A DNA stretch of 64,000 nt from Brenneria rubrifaciens (GTDB taxonomy: Bacteria; Pseudomonadota; Gammaproteobacteria; Enterobacterales; Enterobacteriaceae): positions 2,604,001 to 2,668,000 of the forward strand of contig NZ_CP034035.1 in the NCBI RefSeq assembly GCF_005484945.1, in the 5' to 3' direction. Positions within the stretch are counted from its first letter, which is position 1, and every line of letters starts with the position of its first letter. This document shows, one piece after another, positions 30,925 through 41,238 of the stretch. The position numbers and the translations under genes are program-made. The notes below the pieces were generated by a model. That model had not been told where the DNA came from. It was given only the letters and a program-made list of their open reading frames with translations, and did not search any database.

Positions 30925-31773
30925 TTATTCCGCAGCAAAATGTTTGTCGACCAACGCCTGGCAAGAGGGATGCAAAGGAGGGGGAGAGGTTTTAGCCGGC
31001 GGTTCGCTGCCCGGTTGTTTTAGCTGGAACCAGCTGGTCAGCTCGGCGCCGCATCCATCGCCCGCGGGCGGCTGATCCTGATCCTGACATTCCAGGCTGT
31101 CTGCCGGGCAGCGTAGACGAACATGCATATGCGCACGATGTCCGAACCAGGGGCGAACTTTTCGCAACCAGTCACGATCGAATCCTGCATCGGCGCATAA
31201 CTGTTTCTTAATCGCCGGGTTCACAAAAATACGGGTGACTCCGCTATCCTGTGCGGCCAGCTTCACCAGCGTCGTAATGTCTGACCGCCAGACGCGCGGG
31301 TTCACCTGACGACCGTTTGCCGTCACCAGATCTATCGGTTGCGGATTCAGCAATTGTTGCTGGCTCCAGCGCTGTTTCGGCAATTGCAGCCAGATGTCCA
31401 CATCCAGACCGGACTGATGACTGGCATGGCCGCTGCTGAAGCGTCCGCCAACCGGCATCCCCATATCGCCAATCAACACATTGGCCGCGGTGCGGCGTTT
31501 CACATTCACGCTCAGACGATGAATAAACGCCAGCAAATCGGGGTGGCCGTAATAGCGCCGCTGATCGACCCGCATCACCTGATAATCCGGCGCCTGTAAC
31601 GGCAGCGGCTGCGCACCGATAATACAACCGTTGGAAAAACTGCCGATAGACTGCGATGCACCCGTTACCGGGTGCGTCATTTCCTGCCAGGGCGTTTTCG
31701 CCCACGCCGTTTTCGCCAACAGCGGCAGGCTAAACGTCAATGCGATAACCCCAATCAACCCTTTTCTCATCAT
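30925..31773 (-). CDS. mepA: Penicillin-insensitive murein endopeptidase
   Basis: MepA, 282 residues, periplasmic LAS-type zinc endopeptidase that cuts D-Ala-mDAP (and mDAP-mDAP) cross-links. Signal peptide [21 protein letters not shown]; metal ligands in [17 protein letters not shown] (HxxxxxxD, around residue 110) and [13 protein letters not shown] (HxH near residue 210). Six mature cysteines typical of the family are present (e.g. [26 protein letters not shown]). It starts 3 bases after aroC. Confidence 0.95.
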   Translation of the reverse strand: MMRKGLIGVIALTFSLPLLAKTAWAKTPWQEMTHPVTGASQSIGSFSNGCIIGAQPLPLQAPDYQVMRVDQRRYYGHPDLLAFIHRLSVNVKRRTAANVLIGDMGMPVGGRFSSGHASHQSGLDVDIWLQLPKQRWSQQQLLNPQPIDLVTANGRQVNPRVWRSDITTLVKLAAQDSGVTRIFVNPAIKKQLCADAGFDRDWLRKVRPWFGHRAHMHVRLRCPADSLECQDQDQPPAGDGCGAELTSWFQLKQPGSEPPAKTSPPPLHPSCQALVDKHFAAE

Positions 31774-31776
31774 TTT

Positions 31777-32862
31777 CTACCAGCGGGGAACCTGACTCGC
31801 CACATCCCCACACTGCGCACGCTGACGCAGCAGGTGATCCATTAGCACGATCGCCATCATCGCTTCGGCAATCGGCACCGCGCGAATGCCGACGCACGGG
31901 TCGTGACGTCCGCGCGTCACTATTTCCGTCGCTTCTCCCTGACGATTGATCGTCCTGCCAGGTACCATGATGCTCGATGTCGGTTTAAGCGCCAGATGCG
32001 CGACAATATGCTGTCCGCTGCTGATGCCCCCCAAAATGCCACCCGCATGGTTACTCTGGAAACCATCCGGCGTGATTTCATCGCGGTTCTCACTGCCTCG
32101 CCGGGTCACCACGCCGAAACCGTCGCCGATCTCAACGCCTTTTACCGCGTTGATGCTCATGAGCGCATGGGCCAAATCCGCATCCAGCCGGTCAAAGACG
32201 GGTTCACCCAATCCCGCAGGGACGGACTCCGCCACCACGCTGACTTTTGCCCCGATCGAATCCCCTTCCTTTTTCAGCCCGCGCATCAACTCATCCAGCG
32301 TGTCCAGCTTATCGGCATCCGGGCAGAAAAAAGGGTTCTGTTCAACCAGATCCCAATCTTTAAGTTTGCAAGTCACTTCGCCGATCTGCGACAGATAGCC
32401 ACGAATCTTTACGCCATATTCCCGTTGCAGATACTTTTTGGCGATAGCGCCCGCGGCCACGCGCATGGCGGTTTCACGGGCAGACGAGCGACCGCCGCCG
32501 CGATAATCACGCAGACCGTATTTTTGTTCATAGGTATAATCTGCATGACCGGGACGGAACACGTCTTTGATCTCGCTGTAATCCTGCGAACGCTGATCGG
32601 TGTTTTCAATCAGTAAACCAATGCTGGTGCCGGTGGTTACGCCTTCAAACACGCCTGACAGGATACGAACCCGATCGGGCTCGCGACGCTGGGTCGTGTA
32701 ACGTGACGTCCCCGGACGACGGCGATCCAGATCGTGTTGCAGATCCGCTTCCGTCAGCGGAATTCCCGGCGGAACGCCGTCAACAATGCATCCCAGGGCA
32801 ATACCGTGGGACTCACCAAATGTGGTGACGCGGAAAAACTGTCCAATACTGTTTCCTGCCAT
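31777..32862 (-). CDS. aroC: Chorismate synthase
   Basis: AroC, 361 residues from the ATG at 32862 with AGGAG five bases upstream; an adjacent GTG at 32865 is less likely. It converts EPSP to chorismate with reduced FMN. Family signatures [54 protein letters not shown] and [18 protein letters not shown] are intact. It follows prmB in the same direction with 58 bases between. Confidence 0.97.
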   Translation of the reverse strand: MAGNSIGQFFRVTTFGESHGIALGCIVDGVPPGIPLTEADLQHDLDRRRPGTSRYTTQRREPDRVRILSGVFEGVTTGTSIGLLIENTDQRSQDYSEIKDVFRPGHADYTYEQKYGLRDYRGGGRSSARETAMRVAAGAIAKKYLQREYGVKIRGYLSQIGEVTCKLKDWDLVEQNPFFCPDADKLDTLDELMRGLKKEGDSIGAKVSVVAESVPAGLGEPVFDRLDADLAHALMSINAVKGVEIGDGFGVVTRRGSENRDEITPDGFQSNHAGGILGGISSGQHIVAHLALKPTSSIMVPGRTINRQGEATEIVTRGRHDPCVGIRAVPIAEAMMAIVLMDHLLRQRAQCGDVASQVPRW

Positions 32863-32920
32863 CACGACTCCTTAGCATATGCGTATAGGGTTTTAGCGTA
32901 GGCGTAGCTCGCCACGCGGC

Positions 32921-33853
32921 TTAATCTCGATAAGTGCTGAAATGCGCGTTGCAGTCAATTAACTGCGCTTTGCTCAGCATAAATACCCCGTCTCCGCCGT
33001 TTTCAAATTCCAGCCAGGTGAAAGGAATATCCGGGTATTGATCAATCAGATGCACCATGCTGTTGCCAACTTCGCAAATCAGCACGCCGTCATCGCTGAG
33101 GTAATCCGGCGCATTGGCCAAAATACGTCTGACCAGCGTCAAACCGTCATTACCTGCCGCCAACCCCAATTCTGGTTCATGGCGGAACTCCTGCGGCAGA
33201 TCGGACATGTCCTCTTCATCAACGTAAGGAGGATTGGTCACGATCAGGTCATATTGAATGGCGGGCAATTCACGGAACAGATCGGAACGAATCGGGGTAA
33301 CGCGGTGCTCCATGCCATGCTGCTGGATATTCTGCTCGGCCACCGCCAGCACATCGCCGGAAATATCCACCGCATCGACTTCAGCTTCAGGGAATGCCTG
33401 CGCACAGGCGATGGCGATGCAACCGCTGCCGGTACACATATCCAGAATGGCGTTGGGCAACGTTGGCAGCAGATCGCCGAAATGATCGTCAATTAATTCA
33501 CCGATAGGCGAACGCGGCACCAGAACGCGTTCATCAACATAAAATTCGAGGCCGCAGAACCAGGCTTTATTGGTCAGATACGCCACCGGGATTCGCTCAT
33601 TGACGCGACGGATAACGCGCTCGACAATGCGATGGCGCTCGCTGGACGTCAGGCGGGAAGTATAAATATCTTCCGGGATATCGAGCGGCAGAAACAGGCT
33701 GGGCAACACCAACTGTATAGCCTCATCCCAGGCATTATCCGTACCGTGACCGTAATAAACGTTGGCTGCGTTAAACCGGCTGACCGCCCAGCGCAACATA
33801 TCCTGAATGGTATGAAGATCGCTGACGGCTTCATCAACGAAAATTTTGTCCAA
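32921..33853 (-). CDS. prmB: Ribosomal protein uL3 glutamine methyltransferase
   Basis: PrmB, 310 residues (E. coli 310), SAM-dependent N5-glutamine methylation of ribosomal protein L3. SAM motif [20 protein letters not shown] and the glutamine-binding NPPY in [15 protein letters not shown] are present. The N-terminal helical domain starts [20 protein letters not shown]. It heads the run prmB-aroC-mepA and is divergent from smrB. Confidence 0.96.
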   Translation of the reverse strand: MDKIFVDEAVSDLHTIQDMLRWAVSRFNAANVYYGHGTDNAWDEAIQLVLPSLFLPLDIPEDIYTSRLTSSERHRIVERVIRRVNERIPVAYLTNKAWFCGLEFYVDERVLVPRSPIGELIDDHFGDLLPTLPNAILDMCTGSGCIAIACAQAFPEAEVDAVDISGDVLAVAEQNIQQHGMEHRVTPIRSDLFRELPAIQYDLIVTNPPYVDEEDMSDLPQEFRHEPELGLAAGNDGLTLVRRILANAPDYLSDDGVLICEVGNSMVHLIDQYPDIPFTWLEFENGGDGVFMLSKAQLIDCNAHFSTYRD

Positions 33854-34023
33854 GTTTGCCTCCGCAGACAGATCGGAATAGAAAATCGGCGCTTAGTTTG
33901 CCATGAAGCCCGCGACAAATCAGCAGATATAACGGGTGGAACTAATGGTTATACTGACTTTTATTTAGCGGCGGAACAGAGACAAGGTAAACTGACCGGA
34001 TATTGATGCAGGGTGAATAACCG

Positions 34024-34566
34024 ATGAATAATAAATATTCGCTGAATGACGAGGAATTGCAACTTTTCCGCACGTCAATTTCCGGTACTAAAAAATTGCG
34101 CCAGGATACTTATACCCATCAGCCACAACGCCGAAAGGTCGGCGAACCGCCAGCCAAACGACTCTTGCAGGAACAGGTTGACGCCAGCTTTTACTTTTCA
34201 GACGAATTTCAGCCACAGTTGGAAAGCGAAGGGCCGACACGTTACCTGCGCCCCGGCGCCAACCATTACGAACTGAAAAAACTGCGCCGGGGCGATTACT
34301 CCCCTGAACTGTTTCTGGATTTGCACGGTCTGACTCAGTTGCAGGCCAAGCAGGAGTTGGGCGCTCTGCTTGCGGCCTGCCGCCGGGAACATGTTTATTG
34401 TGCCTGCGTCATGCACGGTCATGGCAAACACATTCTGAAACAGCAAACACCGTTATGGCTGGCACAGCACCCGGACGTGCTGGCTTTCCATCAGGCTCCC
34501 AAAGAATTTGGCGGCGATGCGGCGTTATTGGTGCTGGTCGCGTTGGAAGCACCGAGTCTGGAATAG
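34024..34566 (+). CDS. smrB: Ribosome rescue endonuclease SmrB
   Basis: 180-residue Smr-domain protein (E. coli YfcN/SmrB 183). In E. coli SmrB cleaves mRNA at collided ribosomes. The Smr domain fills the C-terminal half with the catalytic-loop [15 protein letters not shown] (DLHG, about residue 98) and [17 protein letters not shown] (HGxG). The N-terminal extension binds ribosomes in the family. ATG at 34024; convergent with sixA. Confidence 0.95.
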   Translation: MNNKYSLNDEELQLFRTSISGTKKLRQDTYTHQPQRRKVGEPPAKRLLQEQVDASFYFSDEFQPQLESEGPTRYLRPGANHYELKKLRRGDYSPELFLDLHGLTQLQAKQELGALLAACRREHVYCACVMHGHGKHILKQQTPLWLAQHPDVLAFHQAPKEFGGDAALLVLVALEAPSLE

Positions 34567-34604
34567 CGGGGATCGGAGGCGCTTTGCGCGCCTCTGCGGG
34601 ACAG

Positions 34605-35087
34605 CTAAGATTTCAGCGTCAGTTGGGCCGGACTGACCAGCCAATCCAGTACGCCGTTGCCAGCGTGCGCCTCGACAGTGACGCTGGCGATGGCGGACGT
34701 GGCAAACATGGGCGCAGTTTCACCGGGACATAACGACGCTACCAGATAGCCGACCATCGGAAGATGCGACACCACCAGCGCCGTCCCCGCCCCTTCTTTC
34801 GCCAGCGCTCGCAGATAACCGGCGACCAACTGCGCGTCGCCGCCCGGCGTCAGTTCAGATAAACATTCATTCTCTTCAGGCAAGGACAAAATGGTCTGTA
34901 CCACGTCCAGCGTTTCCCTGGCTCGTAAATAAGGACTTACCAGGACATGATCAATGTCTATCTGCTGATCATTCAACCAAAACGCCATTTGGCACGACTC
35001 CTCACAACCACGAGCGCTCAGTGGCCGCTGCGCATCACTGGTTGCGTCAGGTACGGCATCACCATGACGCATTATCAAAACTTGCAT
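34605..35087 (-). CDS. sixA: Phosphohistidine phosphatase SixA
   Basis: 160-residue histidine-phosphatase family protein. N-terminal catalytic RHG motif MQVLIMRHGDAVPDA, second-site arginine in SPYLRARETLDVVQ and C-terminal histidine in LVVSHLPMVGYLVASL. In E. coli SixA dephosphorylates NPr of the nitrogen phosphotransferase system. It stands alone between smrB and fadJ. Confidence 0.95.
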   Translation of the reverse strand: MQVLIMRHGDAVPDATSDAQRPLSARGCEESCQMAFWLNDQQIDIDHVLVSPYLRARETLDVVQTILSLPEENECLSELTPGGDAQLVAGYLRALAKEGAGTALVVSHLPMVGYLVASLCPGETAPMFATSAIASVTVEAHAGNGVLDWLVSPAQLTLKS

Positions 35088-35361
35088 ATCACACCGCTAT
35101 GTTGATGAAAAATTTTGATAAAAATCATTTATCATCAGTAAGTTAGTTAAATTATCTTCTTCGCCGGTTATTACGTCCGACCAGGCAAGGCGCCATTATT
35201 ACAGATTACTGCTGTAAATTTAACCGAAATTAAAGCGCGTTTTTATCCTAGCTCTCCAAATCGCCGCTACGCGCGGCGTGACGCTCAGACTAACAGAAGC
35301 CTCCTGATCGCCGACATATCAATTATCAATGCATCACTTTACCCGGGAGAGGAAGGGAACG

Positions 35362-37563
35362 TCAGTTTGGTTCAGGCATCTCGTCATCTGACACTTCATC
35401 CGTCACCGCGGGATAAAAAGTTTGCTGATTTTCGAGCATGGTCAGCAAACGCTCGCAGGGCGCGAAGCGATCGCCGTATTGCTTTTGTAACAGTTGCAAG
35501 GTTTTCACTACCGTTGCCATACCAAGGCGATCCATATAATGGAACGGGCCGCCGAGGAAGGGAGGGAAGCCCACGCCAAAGACCACGCCGATATCACCGT
35601 CACGGGCGCACTGGATCACCTCTTCATCCAGACAGCGAGCCGCTTCATTCAGCATCATCATGACACCGCGCTGGCTAATCAATGCGGGATCAATATGGGC
35701 CTTCGGCGTCACATCCAGCAAAGGATAAATCGTGTCGTCCACCTCTCTTTTTGCGTGCCTGAAACGGCGTTTCTCGCTGTACCGGTAAAAACCTTTCGCG
35801 TTTTTACGCCCTTTGCGGCCATCTTTCAGAATGGCATCAAACGCCGGCGGCGATTTAAACCGCTCGCCCAGCGCCTCGCTCAATACCGGGACAATTTTGG
35901 TGGCGATATCAATACCCACTTCATCCAGCAAGGTCAGCGGACCGACAGGAAAACCGAAACGCACCAGCGCCTCATCAATCGACTCAACCGGTTCGCCTTC
36001 CAGCAGGCAATAGGCCGCTTCGTTAATATAAGGAGCCAGAATACGGTTCACGTAAAATCCTGCGCGGTCAGCAACCACAATGGCGGCTTTACCCTGTTTT
36101 TTCGCCAGCGACACTGTCGTGGCGATTGTTTCCGCACTGGTTTGCGTATGCGGAATCACCTCAACCAGCGGCATTTTTTCCACCGGGCTGAAGTAATGCA
36201 AACCAATCACCTGCTGGGGCCGACTGGCCTGCGCCGCAATCTGGTGGATAGGCAATGACGACGTGTTAGAGGCAAAGATGGTATGGGGAGCCGCGTGCTG
36301 TTCAATCTCGGCAACCATTTTCCGCTTCAGCGACAGATCTTCAAACACCGCCTCAATCACGATATCGGCGTACTCGAATCCCCGATAGTCGGTGCTACCG
36401 GAAATCAATGTCATCAGACGCTGCCGCTCAGCGGGCTCCATCCGCTTGCGCTGTACCTGTTTGGTGAGCAACTGCCAGCTATAATTCAGGGCGTTGTTAA
36501 TTCCCTGCTCGTTGATATCTTTAATCCGAACCGGTAACTCGCCGCGAACCGCCGTCACGCTGGCGATGCCGCCTCCCATCAGTCCGCCGCCCAGTACGCC
36601 CACCCGGTGGAGCGGCTGAGCGTCAGACGAAACGCTAAGCGCTTTTTTCAAGGAGGTTGAGGCAAAAAACAGGTGACGCAACGCGGCAGACTCCGGCGTC
36701 ACAACCAGTTTGCCAAACGCCCTGGCCTCCTGCCGGTAACCTTCCTCAATCCCTTTATCCATGCCGCGTCGGACCACCTGAATGATCCGATCGACCGCCG
36801 GATAATTACCGTGTGTTTTCGCCCGCATCTTCGTCTTTACAATTTTAAACAGCAGACGCCGAATCCCCGGACTGGCCAATAAACGGGCGCGCCATCCCAG
36901 CACCGGCGCTTTGCGTTTACCTTTCCTGATAAGCGTTATCGCCGTCTCCAGCAAAATACTGGGCGGCACTGCGTCGTCAACCAGCCCCATGCTCAATGCC
37001 TGACTCGCGCGGACGCGGCGTCCGGTCAGCATCATATCCAACGCCTTGTTCACGCCGATCAAGCGAGGCAAACGCTGCGTCCCTCCTGAACCGGGTAACA
37101 GGCCAAGTTGAACTTCCGGCAAACCGAGTTCGGTTTTCTCATCCAGCGAACACACACGATAATCACAGGCCAGCGCCAGCTCTAGTCCGCCGCCCAGACA
37201 GGTGCCGTGAATCGCAGAAACAACCGGGAAAGGAAATGATGAAAGACGGGCAGAGATTTCCTGACCCTGCTTTGCCAAATTTTCGCCCTCCCCGGCGCTG
37301 GTGCATTTATCGAGCATGGCGATATTCGCCCCGGCGATAAACGAATCAGGCTTGGCGGAAATCAAAATCAGCCCCCTGAGCGCCGCGTGTTGCTGAGCGC
37401 GTTCAAAAACGCGGGTGATCTGCCCGACAAACTCGCGCTTCAGCGTATTCACTTTTTCTCCCGGCACATCGATCGTCACAATACCGATATTGTCCGGCCG
37501 GATAGTCAGAGAAAAAGCCGAGGTTTCGGCAGAGACGGTCGATAAAGGTTGCTGCTCGTTCAT
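35362..37563 (-). CDS. fadJ: Anaerobic fatty acid oxidation multifunctional alpha subunit
   Basis: FadJ, 733 residues from the ATG at 37563, which overlaps the fadI stop (ATGA) behind GGAGGTGACGCC; a longer frame enters fadI. N-terminal enoyl-CoA hydratase/isomerase domain ([11 protein letters not shown] oxyanion loop; [20 protein letters not shown]) and C-terminal 3-hydroxyacyl-CoA dehydrogenase domains ([18 protein letters not shown] site; [17 protein letters not shown]). It partners FadI in beta-oxidation. A slightly longer tail than the 714-residue E. coli protein is seen. Confidence 0.95.
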   Translation of the reverse strand: MNEQQPLSTVSAETSAFSLTIRPDNIGIVTIDVPGEKVNTLKREFVGQITRVFERAQQHAALRGLILISAKPDSFIAGANIAMLDKCTSAGEGENLAKQGQEISARLSSFPFPVVSAIHGTCLGGGLELALACDYRVCSLDEKTELGLPEVQLGLLPGSGGTQRLPRLIGVNKALDMMLTGRRVRASQALSMGLVDDAVPPSILLETAITLIRKGKRKAPVLGWRARLLASPGIRRLLFKIVKTKMRAKTHGNYPAVDRIIQVVRRGMDKGIEEGYRQEARAFGKLVVTPESAALRHLFFASTSLKKALSVSSDAQPLHRVGVLGGGLMGGGIASVTAVRGELPVRIKDINEQGINNALNYSWQLLTKQVQRKRMEPAERQRLMTLISGSTDYRGFEYADIVIEAVFEDLSLKRKMVAEIEQHAAPHTIFASNTSSLPIHQIAAQASRPQQVIGLHYFSPVEKMPLVEVIPHTQTSAETIATTVSLAKKQGKAAIVVADRAGFYVNRILAPYINEAAYCLLEGEPVESIDEALVRFGFPVGPLTLLDEVGIDIATKIVPVLSEALGERFKSPPAFDAILKDGRKGRKNAKGFYRYSEKRRFRHAKREVDDTIYPLLDVTPKAHIDPALISQRGVMMMLNEAARCLDEEVIQCARDGDIGVVFGVGFPPFLGGPFHYMDRLGMATVVKTLQLLQKQYGDRFAPCERLLTMLENQQTFYPAVTDEVSDDEMPEPN

Positions 37564-38873
37564 GGCGTCACCTCCAGTACCATCGCGGCGCCCAGTCCGC
37601 CCGCCGCGCAAGTCGTGGTCAATCCTAGTCCGCCGCCACGACGACGCAGTTCATTCAACGTCTGAGTCACCATCCGGGCGCCGGTGGCAGCAAACGGATG
37701 TCCATAGGCAAGGGAGCCGCCAAGTACGTTGAACTTTTCCATATCCACCTCACCCAGCGGCGAATTTCGCCCCAGTTTATAACGGGCAAACGCTTCACTG
37801 GCAAACATCTTCAAGTTTGCCAGCGTCTGAGCGGCAAATGCCTCATGCATATCGATCAGTGTCAGATCGGCGAGCGTAACCCCCGCTCTCTCCAGCGCCA
37901 GGGGGGAAGCATACGCCGGCCCCAGCAGCATATCTTGCCACACATCAATGGCGCTAAACGCGTAACTGCGCAGATACCCCAACGGCGTGATACCCAGACT
38001 TTTGGCTTTAGATTCACTCATCATCAAAATGGCGGCGGCCCCGTCAGTCAGAGGCGTGCTGTTAGCAGCGGTGACGCTGCCGTGCTTGCTATCGAAAGCG
38101 GGCCGTAGCCGGGCATAGTGTTCCGGGGACGAATCGTGGCGAACAGTATTGTCCTCATGCAACGCCTGCCGGTAGGGAGGCACATAGGCAGTCATGACCT
38201 CATCCAGCAGTTTCCCTTCTTCCCAGGCACGGGCGGCCAGACGATGTGAACGATACGCCAGGGCATCCTGCTCCTCACGCGTAATGCCGTAGGTTTTCGC
38301 CATCTGCTCGGCGGTATCGCCCATTCGCAACCCGGTGGAATACTCGGCGATGACTGGCGCGACAGGCAGCAAATCTCTGGGGCGCAAGCGTGCCAGCAGT
38401 TTAAGTCGCCGGCCCAGGGTGCGGGCTTTGCTCAGATCCAGCAGCATTCTGGCCAGCGGCTTACTCATCCCAATCGGCAATACGGAAGAAGAATCCGCCC
38501 CTCCGGCAATCCCAACTTCAATCGTGCCGGCCATAATGCTCTCGGCAAGGTTGGCCACGGCCTGAAAACTGGTGGCGCAAGCACGGGAAACGCTATAAGC
38601 ATCGGTGTGGACGCTCATGCCCGTGCCCAACACAATTTCTCTGGCGATATTAGGCGCTTCCGGCATTTGAATCACCTGACCAAACACCAGTTGATCCACA
38701 TTTTCAGGATTCACTCCGGTGCGGATGAGTAGCTCGCTCACCACCATTTTCCCCAGATCCATCGCGGGTACACCGTGGTACGCTGTCGCCTGACGAGCAA
38801 ATGGGGTACGTAACCCATTAACAATCGCCACGCGATCGCCATGACAAGTTTTCAGCGGTAACGCCTTGTTCAT
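37560..38873 (-). CDS. fadI: Acetyl-CoA acyltransferase FadI
   Basis: Thiolase of 437 residues from the ATG at 38873 (E. coli 436). Releases acetyl-CoA from 3-ketoacyl-CoA and works with FadJ. Nucleophilic cysteine in [15 protein letters not shown] (about residue 99), the histidines in [12 protein letters not shown] and [17 protein letters not shown], and the second cysteine in [13 protein letters not shown] are present. First gene of fadIJ, with a palindromic FadR operator 38-54 bases upstream. Confidence 0.96.
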   Translation of the reverse strand: MNKALPLKTCHGDRVAIVNGLRTPFARQATAYHGVPAMDLGKMVVSELLIRTGVNPENVDQLVFGQVIQMPEAPNIAREIVLGTGMSVHTDAYSVSRACATSFQAVANLAESIMAGTIEVGIAGGADSSSVLPIGMSKPLARMLLDLSKARTLGRRLKLLARLRPRDLLPVAPVIAEYSTGLRMGDTAEQMAKTYGITREEQDALAYRSHRLAARAWEEGKLLDEVMTAYVPPYRQALHEDNTVRHDSSPEHYARLRPAFDSKHGSVTAANSTPLTDGAAAILMMSESKAKSLGITPLGYLRSYAFSAIDVWQDMLLGPAYASPLALERAGVTLADLTLIDMHEAFAAQTLANLKMFASEAFARYKLGRNSPLGEVDMEKFNVLGGSLAYGHPFAATGARMVTQTLNELRRRGGGLGLTTTCAAGGLGAAMVLEVTP

Positions 38874-38910
38874 AAATGCTCCTGTTTGACAGAGAATACA
38901 GCCCATGCAC

Positions 38911-38927
38911 AACAGGTCGGACCTGAA
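38911..38927. promoter_or_regulatory. FadR operator upstream of fadIJ
   Basis: AACAGGTCGGACCTGAA is an almost perfect palindrome and agrees with the FadR consensus AACTGGTCNGACCAGTT at the TGGTC/GACC core apart from symmetric changes. Location between the fadI start and its upstream region fits repression by FadR in the absence of long-chain acyl-CoA. Confidence 0.85.
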
Positions 38928-39160
38928 CTTATTGTTTACTAGATAGTTACATTCCGCAAACCAGTACAGCAGAAAAACGTGAATATCAACAGGGGAACCA
39001 CAGGGTAAAGCGGGGATACGCGCAGGAGGAGAGAAATCTCTCTAGACGTCATCGATATGATAATGACAACAGTAAGGTGTGCTCATTTCCTTTCAGGAAG
39101 CGGCGTTTTAGGAACCGCGTTTCAGGGGCTGACGTTCAGCCCCCGATAGGGTCAAAGGCA

Positions 39161-39457
39161 TTAACGAAGGCCGAGTTGGAAAATCATCGTTTCAGCCTGA
39201 CAACTGAATGTAAAATTAATATCCAGTTTCACCCCGCCTTCAACAGCCTCAATCTTGCTTTCAATCAGGCAAGGCTCGGACTCTACAGTACGGGCTTTTT
39301 CGGTTAACAAACCTAGCATGGATTCCGCCTCGGCACGCTCAGTGAAAACTTTGCTGTAAGAAGCGGTACAGTCGGTGTTATCCATTACCGTGCCAACATC
39401 GACGCAGCAACAGGCGGCAGTTTCTTCAGCACTACATTTGTTTATCGCATTTGTCAT
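39161..39457 (-). CDS. yfcZ: YfcZ/YiiS family protein
   Basis: 98-residue DUF406 protein, unusually rich in cysteine near the N-terminus (CSAEETAACCCVDVGTVMDN), of unknown function. It is conserved between fadI and fadL in enterobacteria, as here. The C-terminal part FSCQAETMIFQLGLR is typical. Transcribed in the same direction as fadIJ, 287 bases before fadI, and divergent from fadL. Confidence 0.92.
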   Translation of the reverse strand: MTNAINKCSAEETAACCCVDVGTVMDNTDCTASYSKVFTERAEAESMLGLLTEKARTVESEPCLIESKIEAVEGGVKLDINFTFSCQAETMIFQLGLR

Positions 39458-39845
39458 CGTTCTTTCCTCTTGCGGGCAATAAGCAGCCGATTTGATCCGG
39501 TGAAAAATCTTCTATCCCCATCTATTTTACTCGTCGGGCTACGTCAGGACTAGAATTTACTGTCCTCGGGGGTAATGAATGACATTCGTCACATACCCCC
39601 TTGTTAGACCCGAGTAAAACTTTCATAAAACCCCCTCATTGAAATCGACCAAACTGTTAACAAGATTTGTTTATGCATCTTTTTATCAACATTTTATATA
39701 CATAGTTTAAGCATGTTGATATCCACCTCTTGTTACTTTGCCAACTGGTCTGATTTGTCAGACCGAATGCGCCCCCTACAATGCGCGTCCCTTGTTACCT
39801 GTGTAACAAAAAAGTAAATAACAAATATATAAAGAGGTTTTGGTC
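39458..39845. promoter_or_regulatory. yfcZ-fadL divergent control region
   Basis: 388 bases without a gene. It contains a FadR site at 39743-39759 and AT-rich DNA at 39650-39720 likely to hold fadL promoter elements. The ribosome-binding site of fadL (AAAGAGG) is at about 39831-39837. Confidence 0.6.
39743..39759. promoter_or_regulatory. FadR operator at fadL
   Basis: AACTGGTCTGATTTGTC, about 87-103 bases before the fadL start. It matches the E. coli fadL FadR site core ACTGGTCTGATTT. The left half (AACTGGTC) is perfect; the right half is degenerate, and a further GTCAGACC overlaps it at 39757-39764. Confidence 0.8.
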
Positions 39846-41123
39846 ATGAACCCAAAAAACCTGTCAAAAAAATCCGCAATTGCGGTTACAGCGGCACTGG
39901 TTTCAGCAAACGCGTACGCTGCGGGTTTTCAACTTAATGAATATTCAACATCAGGACTGGGACGTGCGTTTTCAGGCGAAGGTGCGGTGGCTGACAATGC
40001 AACCTCTGGCAGCCGTAACCCAGCGACCATGACCCTGTTTGATCGCCCTGTTTTCTCCGGTGGCGTTACCTATATCAATCCCGATATTGATCTGAACGGT
40101 TCGAGTTCATCAGGCCAAAACGCCGACGCCAACAATATTGCGCCCCATGCCTGGGTTCCGAACCTGCATTTTATTATGCCGCTCAATGAGCAATGGGCTA
40201 TCGGCGCCTCGGCTGTCACCCACTATGGTCTGGCAACCGATTTCAGCGACAGTTATGTTGCAGGGTCTATCGGCGGAGATACCGACCTGGTGACTTCCAA
40301 CGTCAATCTTAGCGCCGCATACCGTCTGAATCAGCACTTCAGCTTCGGTTTGGGCGTGAATGCCGTTTATTCAGATGCAAAAATCGTTCGCCACGCGGGT
40401 GAATTGTCTTCAGCATTGCCGCCAGCCCTCGGTTTACAACCGTCATCTGAAATATCCCGTCTGGAAGGCAAAGAGTGGGGATACGGCTGGAACGCCGGTA
40501 TTCTGTATGAAGTGGATGAAAATAACCGTTTCGGCCTGACCTACAAGTCTAAAGTCGATGTTGATTTTAATGGCGATTACAGTAATGACATCCCAACCTT
40601 TGCTGGTGGAACAGGGGGGGCAACGATCCCCGGCAAGCTGACGCTGAATCTGCCGGAAATGTGGGAAGCTTCCGCCTACCACCGCGTCGCCCCGAAATGG
40701 GCGGTTCACTACAGCCTGGCTTACACCAGTTGGAGTCAATTCCAGGAGTTGAAAGCGACCGGCAATAACGGTCAGACCCTGTTCGAGAAAGAAGAAAGCT
40801 TCCGCGATGCGTTCCGTCTCGCGCTTGGCGCCACCTATTATTATGACGATAACTGGACTTTTCGTGGCGGTATCGCCTTTGATGACAGCCCGGTTCCCGC
40901 CGACAAACGTTCTATTTCCATACCGGATCAGGATCGTTTCTGGTTGAGCGCCGGGACGACCTATGCTTTCAACAAAGACGCCTCGGTCGATGTGGGCGTC
41001 TCCTACATGCACGGAAAGAAAGTCAGCATTACTGAACCGGCACCTTTCGGCGACGCCACCTATGAATACGGTTCAAATGGCAAAGCCTGGCTATATGGCG
41101 TGAACGTCAACTACGCGTTCTGA
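39846..41123 (+). CDS. fadL: Long-chain fatty acid outer-membrane transporter FadL
   Basis: 425 residues from the ATG at 39846 (an in-frame TTG lies two codons earlier). Signal peptide of about 25 residues ([18 protein letters not shown]), then the plug/hatch sequence [19 protein letters not shown] with the NPA hatch element (SRNPATM). Fourteen-strand beta-barrel ending in the C-terminal aromatic [10 protein letters not shown]. It takes up long-chain fatty acids; the FadR site upstream ties it to fadIJ. Confidence 0.95.
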   Translation: MNPKNLSKKSAIAVTAALVSANAYAAGFQLNEYSTSGLGRAFSGEGAVADNATSGSRNPATMTLFDRPVFSGGVTYINPDIDLNGSSSSGQNADANNIAPHAWVPNLHFIMPLNEQWAIGASAVTHYGLATDFSDSYVAGSIGGDTDLVTSNVNLSAAYRLNQHFSFGLGVNAVYSDAKIVRHAGELSSALPPALGLQPSSEISRLEGKEWGYGWNAGILYEVDENNRFGLTYKSKVDVDFNGDYSNDIPTFAGGTGGATIPGKLTLNLPEMWEASAYHRVAPKWAVHYSLAYTSWSQFQELKATGNNGQTLFEKEESFRDAFRLALGATYYYDDNWTFRGGIAFDDSPVPADKRSISIPDQDRFWLSAGTTYAFNKDASVDVGVSYMHGKKVSITEPAPFGDATYEYGSNGKAWLYGVNVNYAF

Positions 41124-41147
41124 CATCGTCTGTTGGTTTCAGCACAG

Positions 41148-41176
41148 GCAGGTAATTCGCTCTTACCTGCTTTTTT
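41148..41176 (+). terminator. fadL intrinsic terminator
   Basis: GCAGGTAA (41148-41155) pairs with TTACCTGC (41163-41170) and is followed by six T. It lies 25 bases past the fadL stop. Confidence 0.88.
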
Positions 41177-41206
41177 ACCTCTGCCATTGGCACAAATGGC
41201 AGAGGT

Positions 41207-41228
41207 AAAAAAGGCCGCTTTCGCGGCC
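41207..41228 (-). terminator. mqo intrinsic terminator
   Basis: On the minus strand GGCCGC-GAAA-GCGGCC (41213-41228) is followed by six T (complement of 41207-41212), 10 bases after the mqo stop. Confidence 0.9.
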
Positions 41229-41238
41229 TCCTTCACCA

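Noticed and set aside
35270..35300. CGCCGC-TACGC-GCGGCG hairpin as a fadJ terminator
   Set aside because: The stem is short and no T-run follows on the minus strand.
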